Shown: positions 1 to 6,966, counted from the stretch's first letter. The stretch is DNA of 24,712 nucleotides from PWXP01 sp034005525 (GCA_034005525.1 JAVEUP010000126.1:1-24712); one strand, 5' to 3'. Notes: generated by a model not told the origin, from the sequence alone. Numbers and translations are program-made.

Positions 1-452
1 CCTGCCAAAATACCCCCATGCGACTCGGGCAAAACGGCCGGCATGGCAAGCACCGGGTCCCGAGAACTTGGCACGTCCCAGCCGGGTGTCAGTGACACCT
101 CTTGGCAGGGAAAAACGGGGTAAAACGGGGATTACTCACCGAGCCAGTGAACATCGAGAAAACACTGGAAATTACGGGATAAACCGCACTTTTCGGCAAT
201 TTCGAGAAAGTACGCGAACCCGACCCGTGAACGGTTACCTTGATACCATAGGTTCAGGGGCCAGGAGGGCACTACACGCGTCGAGCTTGTCGCCGCGGTG
301 AACGTGGGGTGAGCATCCTGCTTGCCGAGACACTTGAGCCCGGCATCGCAACCTGCAGGGTTGCGCCGCGTTTGCGCGAGCCGGTCAATTCAGCCCTGAC
401 AGAACCCTCGGCAGCCAACCCATTCCACCACCAACCACCGAGGCTCGTCCCA
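1..452. other. non-coding leader region upstream of hydF
   Basis: I see no convincing gene here; the short open frame at 68-301 has no ribosome binding site, no recognisable domain and a composition unlike the real genes. The stretch holds a small hairpin (GGTGTC, loop AGT, GACACC at 85-99), a tandem TAAAACGGGG-like duplication (111-130), and at 225-239 the 15-mer CCCGTGAACGGTTAC, whose exact reverse complement recurs at the far end of the window (24617-24631). I could not pick out a convincing hydF promoter. Confidence 0.6.
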
Positions 453-1709
453 ATGCGCCCCGCGCCCAAAGGCTTCCGCTTGCACATTGGCCTGTTCGGC
501 CGGCGTAATGCCGGGAAGTCGTCCGTGTTGAATGCGCTGATGCGGCAGGAGGTGTCCATCGTCTCCGACGTGGCCGGGACGACGACCGACCCGGTGGAGA
601 AGCCCATGGAACTGCTGCCCATCGGGCCCGTGCTGTTCATCGATACCGCCGGCGTGGACGACGTGGGCGCGCTGGGCGAGAAGCGCCTGGCGAAGACGCA
701 GCAGGTGTTTGACCGCACCGACGTCGGGCTGATTGTGGCCGACGCCGGCGAGTGGGGCGACTTTGAAGACGGCATTCTGAGCGAGTTGTCCCGCCGCAAC
801 ACGCCGGCCGTGGCCGTGCTGAACAAGTCGGACCTGGCGCCGCCGCCGGCGGAGTTGGTGGAGCGTCTGACGCAGGCGAAGATCCCATGGGTCGCCACGG
901 TCGCGACGCAGCGGCGCGGCATGGCCGACCTGCGCGAGGCGCTCATCCGCACCGTGCCCGACGACTTCCTGCGCCCGCCGCCGATCGTCGCCGATCTGGT
1001 GCCGCCCGGCGAGTTGTGCGTGCTCGTCGTGCCAATCGACCTGGAAGCGCCGAAGGGACGGCTCATCGTGCCGCAAGTGCAAACCATCCGCGACCTGCTC
1101 GACGGCGATGCCTACGCCATGGTAGTCAAGGAGCGCGAACTGCGCGACGCACTCGACCGCCTGCGCCGGCCGCCGGCACTGGTGGTGACCGACTCGCAAG
1201 CGTTTCTGAAGGTGGGCGGCGACACGCCGCAGGACGTGCCGCTGACGTCGTTTTCCATCCTGTTCGCACGACAGAAGGGCGACTTGAGCACGTTCGTCGA
1301 GGGGGCGCTAGCCATCGAGTCGCTCCGCCCAGGCGACCGCGTACTGATCGCCGAGGCATGCACGCATCACCCGATCGGCGACGACATCGGGCGGGTGAAG
1401 ATTCCCCGCTGGCTGCGGCAGTTTGTCGGCGGCGACCTGGACATCACGACCAGCGCCGGCCACGACTTCCCCGAACGGCTCGAGGATTTTCAACTGGTCG
1501 TCCACTGCGGCGCGTGCATGTGGAACCGGCGCGAGATGCTCAGCCGCATGATGCACTGCCGGCAGGCCGGCGTACCGATTTGCAACTACGGCATGACCAT
1601 TGCGTACACGCTCGGCATCTTCGAGCGCGCCCTGAAGCCCTTCCCGGACGCGCTGGCGACCTACCACCGATTGCTCGACCGCCGCAATGCCGGCGAGCGG
1701 GGGCCGTGA
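453..1709 (+). CDS. hydF: [FeFe]-hydrogenase maturation GTPase HydF
   Basis: HydF is the cytoplasmic GTPase and scaffold on which the 2Fe subcluster of [FeFe] hydrogenase is assembled, with HydE and HydG, before transfer to the apo-hydrogenase. The 418-residue product has the family's usual length. It shows a Walker A motif GRRNAGKSS (about residues 16-24), the switch region GTTTDP, DTAG, and NKSD. A dimerisation region follows, then the C-terminal cluster motif C303-x-H305 ... H351-C352-x2-C355, matching the CxH...HCxxC signature that separates HydF from the related GTPase Era/MnmE. I chose ATG 453 because the protein then begins MRPAPKGFRLHIGLFGRRN, as HydF proteins do; an upstream GTG at 309 would add 48 residues without conservation. 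A weak GAGG lies 9 bases before the start. No hydE, hydG or hydrogenase gene is in the window. The last residues and the TGA stop lie within one arm of the 31-bp inverted repeat at 1692-1853. Confidence 0.95.
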   Translation: MRPAPKGFRLHIGLFGRRNAGKSSVLNALMRQEVSIVSDVAGTTTDPVEKPMELLPIGPVLFIDTAGVDDVGALGEKRLAKTQQVFDRTDVGLIVADAGEWGDFEDGILSELSRRNTPAVAVLNKSDLAPPPAELVERLTQAKIPWVATVATQRRGMADLREALIRTVPDDFLRPPPIVADLVPPGELCVLVVPIDLEAPKGRLIVPQVQTIRDLLDGDAYAMVVKERELRDALDRLRRPPALVVTDSQAFLKVGGDTPQDVPLTSFSILFARQKGDLSTFVEGALAIESLRPGDRVLIAEACTHHPIGDDIGRVKIPRWLRQFVGGDLDITTSAGHDFPERLEDFQLVVHCGACMWNRREMLSRMMHCRQAGVPICNYGMTIAYTLGIFERALKPFPDALATYHRLLDRRNAGERGP

Positions 1710-1853
1710 GGCCCCTGTTTCTGCACGACATTGCACAGTTCAGCGTCTGCGTGACACGCTGCGCCTCTGATGTGTTTCTGGCTGCCGGGTGCGTGGGCGA
1801 CGACCGGCGTGGAAATCGGGGGAGAAACAGGGGCCTCACGGCCCCCGCTCGCC
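1692..1853. repeat. 162-bp element bounded by perfect 31-bp inverted repeats, overlapping the hydF stop
   Basis: The 31 bases at 1692-1722 are the exact reverse complement of 1823-1853 (core CAGGGGCCTCACGGCCCC on the right arm). The 100 bases between them show no gene. The left arm encodes the last residues of HydF (GERGP) and its TGA stop. On RNA it could form a very stable stem and act as a 3' end, but there is no T-tract, so it is not a canonical intrinsic terminator. It resembles the non-coding palindromic or MITE-like repeats common in planctomycete genomes; that family assignment is inference. Confidence 0.85.
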
Positions 1854-1889
1854 TTTCGGTTTGCAGCGTTCGGGTCTATTCTACGAGAT

Positions 1890-3137
1890 CTACCTGTCCT
1901 TCTCGAAGAAGCGGCGGAGAATCGTCGGGAACAGGTCCGTCCCATTGACCTCGATGCCTCGCTCCCGAATCCCCGCAACGGTGCTGCGATAGACCGCCTC
2001 CTTGTCCGCCTTCGGGGCGGGCATGGACTTCCGCCTGCGGGTCGTGCGTTCCCAGAACTTGGTGCCATGGAAGGTCACCTGCAACCCCGAACCCTCGACG
2101 TGCCGTACCTCCACCGCCTCCAAGACGTCGGCCAATTCTTCTTCGACGTCCTTTCCCGCGGCCAATCTGTCGGCAGTCAGCTTTCTGACCAACTCAATCG
2201 TTTCAAGAGCCTCGACGCAATCCCGCTCCGAAAGGGGAACAAGCAGGGTGAACGAATCGCCCTTGCGGGTGAACTGCACCCATTTGTCCACACCGGCCAT
2301 GATCAGACGATGCAGCGAGGTGGAATCGAGAGGGAGAAGCTCTTGACCATCCTCCTGGTTTCCATCGGCGCCGAGTCTCTTGAGGCGGTCTTCCAGTGGA
2401 AGGGGAATCATCATGGTGAGGACGTCGGTCCCCCCGGCGTTGGATACCGCGTTGTCCTCATCGGTCGCGGCCAGCACGCAGAACGAGGCGGCATCGAGCG
2501 GGAGCAGAGTCTGTCCGTTCCCTTTCTCCTCTTCAGGCTTCGCCTCATCATGTCCCAAGCCTTGCCGCAATTCTCTTCGGACCTCGTCCCAGGTCAACTT
2601 TCGCGAACCAGCCTTGGCGGCAAGCCGGCGCTGCTCTCGTGCCAGCTTCGCCAGTTCGGCCGCGATTTGCGGGACCTGCTCGCGCATGGCCGCGTCAACG
2701 GCCTTGCCGGGGATCACCACCTGGTGATAGTAGGAGAGGTTCCGATGTTCGTTGAGGAAGAACTCCCCCGGCATGATCTCGATCGAGTCGAGATCGACGG
2801 CAGTTGTAAGTCGTTCGGGTTCTCCGGTCATCGCCTCAGCAAGCGGCAGGCTGCTGTAGCTGTGCTTGCCGTGCCGCTCGAGTAGTCTCGGAGAGGAGAA
2901 GAGTTTGAAATGCGGAAACCCGGTGATGATCAGAGTGTCGCGACGCTCGTAGAGCCTGGCGATATGGTCCAATTCGGCCGCTTTGTCCGTTTCGATATTG
3001 ACGTAGAGTTCCAGAAATGAGAACGAGTCGGAGGACTCATCATACCTGGTATAACTCACGATCTCGCCGCCAATACAGCCGCAAAACGGCAGGCAGGCGG
3101 CCGCAGAAAGCCAAAGCCGAATCCTGGAGGTAAGCAT
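1890..3137 (-). CDS. predicted lipoprotein of unknown function
   Basis: The product is 415 residues. It opens MLTSRIRLWLSAAACLPFCGC, a positively charged start, a hydrophobic stretch and a cysteine in lipobox-like context (F-C-G-C), so export and lipid attachment are likely. I recognise no catalytic family. A central segment around EIMPGEFFLNE and SYYHQVVIPGKAVD is followed by a charged helical stretch rich in Ala, Arg and Glu. Two similar short segments, QTLLPLDAASFCVLAA and QELLPLDSTSLHRLIMA, are each followed or preceded by a PLPLEDR/VPLSERD motif, which suggests an internal duplication of a small domain. The C-terminus is basic (TTRRRKS) and ends FPTILRRFFEKDR. ATG 3137 is preferred over more upstream starts because it gives the signal sequence and has GAGG 6 bases before it. 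The SOUL-like gene lies about 100 bp upstream on the same strand, so the two may be co-transcribed. Confidence 0.8.
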   Translation of the reverse strand: MLTSRIRLWLSAAACLPFCGCIGGEIVSYTRYDESSDSFSFLELYVNIETDKAAELDHIARLYERRDTLIITGFPHFKLFSSPRLLERHGKHSYSSLPLAEAMTGEPERLTTAVDLDSIEIMPGEFFLNEHRNLSYYHQVVIPGKAVDAAMREQVPQIAAELAKLAREQRRLAAKAGSRKLTWDEVRRELRQGLGHDEAKPEEEKGNGQTLLPLDAASFCVLAATDEDNAVSNAGGTDVLTMMIPLPLEDRLKRLGADGNQEDGQELLPLDSTSLHRLIMAGVDKWVQFTRKGDSFTLLVPLSERDCVEALETIELVRKLTADRLAAGKDVEEELADVLEAVEVRHVEGSGLQVTFHGTKFWERTTRRRKSMPAPKADKEAVYRSTVAGIRERGIEVNGTDLFPTILRRFFEKDR

Positions 3138-3238
3138 GGTCGCCTCGTGTTGGTCCGTGATCCTCGCCTGACAGCAACGATGACCAGTTTGCCAACGTTG
3201 CACTGCAATATGGCCTGGAACACGGGCGGTGTCAAGAG

Positions 3239-3868
3239 TCAAGAGTTGCTGGCCTCTTCCGAGGCCCGCTCGACGGGAATCTGGACTTCGAAGAAGTTCC
3301 GGTCGCGGGGAACGAACGGGCTGTTGTAGCCCATCACCCTCATCGGGCCGGCCGGAACGTACTGGTCGTTCTCCGACAGCCACTGGAGCAACCGCTGTCG
3401 GGCCGCTTCGACCGACGACGCGCTCTGCGGGCCACGGCATCCGATGCTCACAACGGTCGCAGGCGGGACATCGACCACATCGACGCTCCCCTGCCGGCCG
3501 GTCGAGCCCTGGTCGGGCCGCTCGTAGAGGAACGACATGGACCGCTTGCCGGCGGCATCCCGGGCGTTGCCGTACTCCATTTCGACCGGGGCCGTCATGG
3601 AAACGCTGTTCTGCTTGATGTGCCGGAACAGCCGCCAGAACTCGCCCATTCCCGCGGCAGTCGCCCGGCGGTACGCCGGGTACTGTTTCACTTCGATCCG
3701 GCCGACCGCGGTGGGGGAAGGGAACCCCTCGGGCATCTCAGCCTCTTTAATGAGGTTGAACTCCTCGCCGTTGGCCGTGTCGCTTGCGAAGCCTTGATAC
3801 ATCAGTCCGGCCCACCCGATCGAGCCGAAAAGTCCCATAGTGGCAAGGGATTTGATGAAACGTCGCAT
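3239..3868 (-). CDS. SOUL-family heme-binding-like protein, exported or membrane-anchored
   Basis: The 209-residue product has an N-terminal hydrophobic segment (residues about 8-28, LATMGLFGSIGWAGLMYQGF), indicating export or a membrane anchor, followed by a SOUL/HEBP domain. Family signs are IEVKQYPAYRRA near the domain start, SVSMTAPVEMEY in the middle, SMSFLYER, and RVMGYNSPFVPRDRNFFEVQIPV at the end. SOUL proteins bind heme or tetrapyrroles in eukaryotes; the function of bacterial members is largely unknown, and no heme ligand can be assigned from sequence alone. ATG 3868 has GGAG about 7 bases upstream. The gene precedes the lipoprotein at 1890-3137 on the same strand with a roughly 100-bp gap. 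The upstream intergenic region carries a palindromic repeat (3983-4036). Confidence 0.88.
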   Translation of the reverse strand: MRRFIKSLATMGLFGSIGWAGLMYQGFASDTANGEEFNLIKEAEMPEGFPSPTAVGRIEVKQYPAYRRATAAGMGEFWRLFRHIKQNSVSMTAPVEMEYGNARDAAGKRSMSFLYERPDQGSTGRQGSVDVVDVPPATVVSIGCRGPQSASSVEAARQRLLQWLSENDQYVPAGPMRVMGYNSPFVPRDRNFFEVQIPVERASEEASNS

Positions 3869-3982
3869 AATGGTTCTCCAAACTACTGGGTTTCTTGTGC
3901 GTGCGTGGACAAACGTCGGTTGTGACGTGCATATGCAACATTATTCGCACGCGGGGCCGGAGCGGTTTCAGCCTGCCGCTTT

Positions 3983-4036
3983 GTAGCCGAGTCTCTCCGA
4001 GACTCGGATTTCGGCGTCTCGGAGAGAGGCCGCTAC
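3983..4036. repeat. palindromic repeat with two alternative hairpins
   Basis: The ends GTAGC (3983-3987) and GCTAC (4032-4036) are complementary. Inside, TCTCTCCGAGA (3992-4002) pairs with TCTCGGAGAGA (4017-4027). Alternatively CCGAGTCTC (3987-3995) pairs with GAGACTCGG (3999-4007) across a TCC loop. The two folds exclude each other. A related sequence (TCTCCGAG followed by ATTTCG) occurs in the repeat at 10628-10674. No gene is present between 3869 and 4111. Confidence 0.8.
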
Positions 4037-4111
4037 GGGTAACCCCTTTCCGCTCGCCCAAGATCAGCCGAATCGGCGCCGCCGGAAGCCGCGGTTCTTG
4101 TATGGCCGACA

Positions 4112-4534
4112 TCACCCGCGGTTGACGTCTTCCGTGGGTTCCTCGTCCCCGATTTCGGCATCGGCCGCTGGCTTCCCTTCCGAATCTTCCGACCGAACTG
4201 CGTCGAGCAAATCGAGCAGCAGGCGTTCCGCGCGGAGACCGTGAATCAAGCCGATTAGGCTGTTAAGAATGCCGTAGATGAACCAGCCAAACATCATGCC
4301 GAAGAACGCGCCGATGGCCAAACCTGCCACCTGAAACCCAACTTCCGCGGGTTGCGCTAATCCGAAAAGCACTCGAGACACGCGTTCAAACAGCCAGAGA
4401 GCCAAAGCAAGCAGGGCACCGTGGAAGAGGATCAACCAGAACCGCCATCGCTCCAACCATGGCATCAACCGACGAAGTCGGGCAATGTATTCTTCGTCCG
4501 ACATGCGAGTCCACGGCCAGCGGAAGATCTTCAT
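4112..4534 (-). CDS. small membrane protein, two predicted transmembrane helices
   Basis: The product is about 140 residues from ATG 4534. It opens MKIFRWPWTRMSDEEYIARL, then has two hydrophobic segments, FWLILFHGALLALALWLF (about residues 31-48) and a longer one around VAGLAIGAFFGMMFGWFIYG (about 68-87), and an acidic, hydrophilic C-terminal tail rich in Glu and Asp. I recognise no family. The start is uncertain: the frame is open upstream to a GTG at 4597, which would overlap the end of the MazF-like gene, and an internal ATG at 4504 is also possible; none has a clear ribosome binding site. It lies directly downstream of the toxin gene on the same strand and may be read from the same transcript, but nothing ties it functionally to the toxin-antitoxin pair. 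Confidence 0.65.
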   Translation of the reverse strand: MKIFRWPWTRMSDEEYIARLRRLMPWLERWRFWLILFHGALLALALWLFERVSRVLFGLAQPAEVGFQVAGLAIGAFFGMMFGWFIYGILNSLIGLIHGLRAERLLLDLLDAVRSEDSEGKPAADAEIGDEEPTEDVNRG

Positions 4535-4568
4535 GGCATGATATGTAGCGTTGCGGCAGCCGGAAGAA

Positions 4569-4913
4569 TTAGCGTCCCAGAACGACATCGATTCCACTCA
4601 GGATCGCTTCCAACTGCCGCCTCGGGAGTTTGCCTGTGCGGTCGGTGAGTTGGTTCTTATCCAGGGTGACAATCGAGGAAACGTTGGCAACCGAGTCCTT
4701 CGACAGGCCGGTCAACCGGGTCCTCAGCAGAACGTTTCCGGGAGCTTTCGCCCATTTCAGATTGCTCGTCAAGGGAACGCAAACAACCGTTCCGATTCGG
4801 CTCCGATTCATCCCGTCGCCCTGCACGACGACAACAGGGCGTCGAAAACCGGGCATCGAGCCGATCGGCTCGCCGATATCGGCCCACCAGACCTCTCCCT
4901 GGGCAATTACCAC
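4569..4913 (-). CDS. MazF/PemK-type endoribonuclease toxin
   Basis: This 114-residue protein belongs to the MazF/PemK (CcdB-fold) toxins, sequence-specific ribonucleases that cut mRNA and are neutralised by a cognate antitoxin. Family signs are QGEVWWADIGEPIGSMPGF at the N-terminus, the conserved FRRPVVVVQ with its basic residue, PLTSN, APGNVLL, GLSKDSVANVSSIVTLDK and the C-terminal LPRRQLEAILSGIDVVL. Length and motif order are normal, so the toxin looks intact. The start is a GTG at 4913 within GTGGTAA, overlapping the antitoxin stop (TAA at 4907-4909) by 7 bases, which implies translational coupling. The RNA target cannot be predicted from sequence. Confidence 0.93.
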   Translation of the reverse strand: MVIAQGEVWWADIGEPIGSMPGFRRPVVVVQGDGMNRSRIGTVVCVPLTSNLKWAKAPGNVLLRTRLTGLSKDSVANVSSIVTLDKNQLTDRTGKLPRRQLEAILSGIDVVLGR

Positions 4914-5143
4914 TGCACTCGCCGCAGCGTTTGTCGTGCGACCTCATGCGTGAAATCATCGGGCTCAGCACCCACGTCATCGACCACCTTGTTCATCGCT
5001 TCCGCGACGCGGTCGTCGTCATGTCTCGCAACGAACTCCGCCAACGCCCGCGCGTAGAGCTGGCTGCGGGAAGTCTGCAAGCGATCGGCCAGCCGCTCAG
5101 CGTCCTCGAAAACATCGTCCGGAATGGAGATAGCCGTCTTCAT
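4907..5143 (-). CDS. MazE-like ribbon-helix-helix antitoxin
   Basis: The 78-residue product begins MKTAISIPDDVFEDAERLAD, the short beta strand and first helix of a ribbon-helix-helix DNA-binding domain, followed by LQTSRSQLYARALAEFV (second helix). It continues into an acidic tail (MNKVVDDVGAEPDDF) of the kind that contacts the toxin in MazE-type antitoxins. It is encoded immediately upstream of, and overlapping, the MazF-type toxin gene, the standard antitoxin-first order. ATG 5143 lies 6 bases downstream of a good -10 hexamer (5150-5155), so the transcript is probably leaderless. The protein and the toxin-antitoxin complex likely autoregulate this promoter through the palindrome over the -35 hexamer. 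Confidence 0.92.
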   Translation of the reverse strand: MKTAISIPDDVFEDAERLADRLQTSRSQLYARALAEFVARHDDDRVAEAMNKVVDDVGAEPDDFTHEVARQTLRRVQW

Positions 5144-5149
5144 ACCAAT

Positions 5150-5177
5150 AGTATAACCGCATTGACCGGCAGGTCAA
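5150..5177 (-). promoter_or_regulatory. toxin-antitoxin promoter with palindromic operator over the -35 box
   Basis: On the minus strand, TTGACC (5177-5172), a 16-bp spacer and TATACT (5155-5150) make a near-consensus housekeeping promoter for the antitoxin-toxin pair. The -35 hexamer is one half of the inverted repeat TTGACCGGCAGGTCAA (5162-5177; 6-bp arms, 4-bp centre), a likely binding site for the ribbon-helix-helix antitoxin. Transcription would start at or next to the A of the antitoxin ATG at 5143. Confidence 0.75.
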
Positions 5178-5362
5178 GGGTAGAATGGCCAATGCCCCCC
5201 GGGGGAGCAGGGGCGAGCATGCATTTCACGGAAGGGTTATCGGCGGGCTTGCCCAGCACGGTGGCCGTCCGTATGACTCGGACTGATGGAAGACAATCGA
5301 GGCGATGAGCGACAGGCTGACCGGATATCGCTTCAGTCACTTCATTAGGCGAACACCGCCTG

Positions 5363-5989
5363 TCACTGGACTTCGGAAGGGGAACTCGGCACAGCTTCCG
5401 ATGGGGCGAGAAGCTCAGGGCATTCGGCCTCAACCTCGTCTGCAAAGGCAACGCTCATTCCGAATTCGCTCGCCCCGCGAACAAACGTCACCTCCTGAGA
5501 CATCTGCAAACTCGAATGCATCGAATGGTGCGGCTCAACGGCGATATCCAGCCGCGCCCGAATCGCATCATCGGAGGTTTCAAGCACGGTAACGGAACCG
5601 CGGCAATGGTCCTGCGAAGAAGAACCCATCGGGCCGCGCAATGGGACAAACCGATCGTGGTAGACCGCACACTCCGAAGGTATCTCGTAAGTCCGTCCCG
5701 GCTGCAGCGAGTCCAACTGCACGACAATCCGATCGAATACCGCGCTGTCTGTCGCGACGATAAACCAGCCTGCCTTTGCACGACTGCGAGCAAAGCACAA
5801 GAGATGTTTCCCCGGAGCCGGTGCAGTGATTCGGGTCGCCGACCTTGCTGGTGCAGGCTCAACACAACTATCGGCCATCCACGTAGCCTTTGTCGATACA
5901 ATGCCGTAGTTCACGGCATACCATTCGTGGATAATCACGACACCGGCGGCGATTCCACATGCCAGGAGTACTGTGCTACGTAGGGTCAT
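5363..5989 (-). CDS. unrecognised membrane-anchored or exported protein
   Basis: The 208-residue product starts MTLRSTVLLACGIAAGVVII, a hydrophobic segment that would serve as a signal anchor or uncleaved signal. The rest is soluble: an Ala/Pro linker (PAPARSATRITAPAPGKH), then mixed alpha/beta-looking sequence including RIVVQLDSLQPGRTYEIP and GSVTVLETSDDAIRARLDIAVE, and an acidic, Ser/Pro-rich C-terminus. The later part could form a beta-sandwich, but that is inference. I know no family for it. ATG 5989 has no Shine-Dalgarno sequence. The gene stands alone between the MazEF-like pair and the HicAB-like pair; the 5144-5362 gap holds only the toxin-antitoxin promoter, and 5990-6197 holds nothing I can identify. 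Confidence 0.65.
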   Translation of the reverse strand: MTLRSTVLLACGIAAGVVIIHEWYAVNYGIVSTKATWMADSCVEPAPARSATRITAPAPGKHLLCFARSRAKAGWFIVATDSAVFDRIVVQLDSLQPGRTYEIPSECAVYHDRFVPLRGPMGSSSQDHCRGSVTVLETSDDAIRARLDIAVEPHHSMHSSLQMSQEVTFVRGASEFGMSVAFADEVEAECPELLAPSEAVPSSPSEVQ

Positions 5990-6197
5990 GTTGGGTCAAA
6001 GCTTGGCGGTCGTGTTCTGCCTCCGGACTAATCCGTCTGGGCCAGTCGCATTCTATCGGATTCTCACACGTCTGGTAATCTGCGTCGTTCGACGGTGCTT
6101 TCTCGGCTTGCAACGGTCGGTTGGGAGTGTCTGAGATCCTCGGTGGTCGAACGGTTGCGCAGCAACCACACAAACTCCCAGGCGGAATCGTAGCTGT

Positions 6198-6395
6198 TCA
6201 GCCGTTCTGAAAGTCCTGCCAGTTGATTCCGAGTTGTCGGACTGCCGAACGAACTGTCCCAATCTTCAAGTCCCGGCTGCTCCAGTCGGGAAGTACGGTA
6301 GCACGCTCGGTTGCCGGGTTGTACCATTTTCTGTGAGAGCCGCCGCCTCTCCTCTCCAGTTCATGGCAACCAAGGGCCGACAACTTCCTGACCAC
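6198..6395 (-). CDS. hicA: HicA-like mRNA interferase toxin with a nonsense codon just after its natural start
   Basis: The readable frame encodes 65 residues of a HicA toxin, a double-stranded-RNA-binding-domain ribonuclease. It shows VRKLSALGCHELERRGGGSHRKWYN with the catalytic His in GGGSH, and GTVRSAVRQLGI at the C-terminal helix. The natural start should be ATG 6410, which overlaps the hicB stop as ATGA. Reading from there gives M-T-stop-R-E-V-V-R-K-L: codon 3 is TAG (RC of 6402-6404), where a one-base change to TAC would restore a Tyr in a typical MTYREVVRKL start. Translation could restart at GTG 6395, losing only five residues, so activity may be reduced rather than lost. The order is hicB then hicA. 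Confidence 0.85.
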   Translation of the reverse strand: MVRKLSALGCHELERRGGGSHRKWYNPATERATVLPDWSSRDLKIGTVRSAVRQLGINWQDFQNG

Positions 6396-6406
6396 CTCAC
6401 GCTACG

Positions 6407-6652
6407 TCATGGCGCCGTCACCAGTGTTTCAAGCCATACCGGCCCGCTGACGTCCGGCACCATCGCGCTCTGGGGGAGAGGGCGTCCCAAATCTTCGTAC
6501 GTCTCGATCACGGCCGCCAAAGCATCCCGGACATTTGCCATCACCTCATCGACCGTATCGCCCTCGGTGACGAGTTCGGGCAGCAGGGGCGAAGTCACCG
6601 TGTAACCGCCTTCGGGCTGCGGCGTCAAGACGAGTGGAATTTTATACTGCAT
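6407..6652 (-). CDS. hicB: HicB-like antitoxin
   Basis: This 81-residue protein has the HicB partial RNase H-like fold: MQYKIPLVLTPQPEGGYTV (strand-turn-strand), TSPLLPELVTEGDTVDEV, and the helix MANVRDALAAVIETYEDLG followed by RPLP. HicB proteins bind and block HicA and often repress their own promoter. No C-terminal DNA-binding domain is visible, so this is the short form. ATG 6652 has AGGAGAG about 8 bases upstream, a good ribosome binding site. The gene's TGA overlaps the ATG of the hicA frame by the classic ATGA. A second, degraded copy of its 3' half lies at 6829-6938. Confidence 0.9.
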   Translation of the reverse strand: MQYKIPLVLTPQPEGGYTVTSPLLPELVTEGDTVDEVMANVRDALAAVIETYEDLGRPLPQSAMVPDVSGPVWLETLVTAP

Positions 6653-6828
6653 GAATGCTCTCCTATTGCCGGGTCGCTTGGACGGCGCCGATGGAACGTG
6701 CCGGGCGCCACGCGTACTGGCCGGTTACCGTGGAAGACGATCTGCAGCATCTTTCCGAGAATTATACTGCTCCGGGAGGGCAGGGGCAATCAGTCCCCAG
6801 CAACCGTTGCATCGTGCAGCGGTAAGGT

Positions 6829-6938
6829 TCATCGGGTTGCACTTGGTAACTGCTCACGGCCCGGGGCCTGGCTCATTTTCGCCCGTTTACGGCAGTTACC
6901 CATCGCATTCCGCGGGAGAGGGCGTCCCAGGTCTTCGT
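6829..6938 (-). pseudogene. hicB 3' relic
   Basis: Positions 6901-6938 match 6461-6498 inside hicB at 32 of 38 bases, with a 16-base exact core GGGAGAGGGCGTCCCA. On the minus strand it reads EDLGRPLPRNAM against EDLGRPLPQSAM in hicB, and two differences (GAT/GAC, TTG/CTG) are synonymous, so the copy was once coding. The frame runs on to TGA at 6829-6831 without further family similarity and has no start. It is the only thing I can identify in the 314-bp gap 6653-6966, besides an imperfect copy (12 of 14) of GTAACCGTTCACGG at 6846-6859. Confidence 0.6.
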
Positions 6939-6966
6939 TCTCTGCCTTGTGCGTCCGGTCTGTCAA

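Noticed and set aside
68..301. Short plus-strand open frame upstream of hydF
   Set aside because: No ribosome binding site, no motif, and composition not like the coding genes.
1770..2885. Plus-strand open frame opposite the lipoprotein gene
   Set aside because: Starts inside the inverted repeat and shows no family; the minus-strand frame has a signal peptide and a ribosome binding site.
5140..5451. Minus-strand open frame overlapping the 5' end of the antitoxin gene and its promoter
   Set aside because: It conflicts with the well-supported promoter and with the gene at 5363-5989 and shows no protein family.
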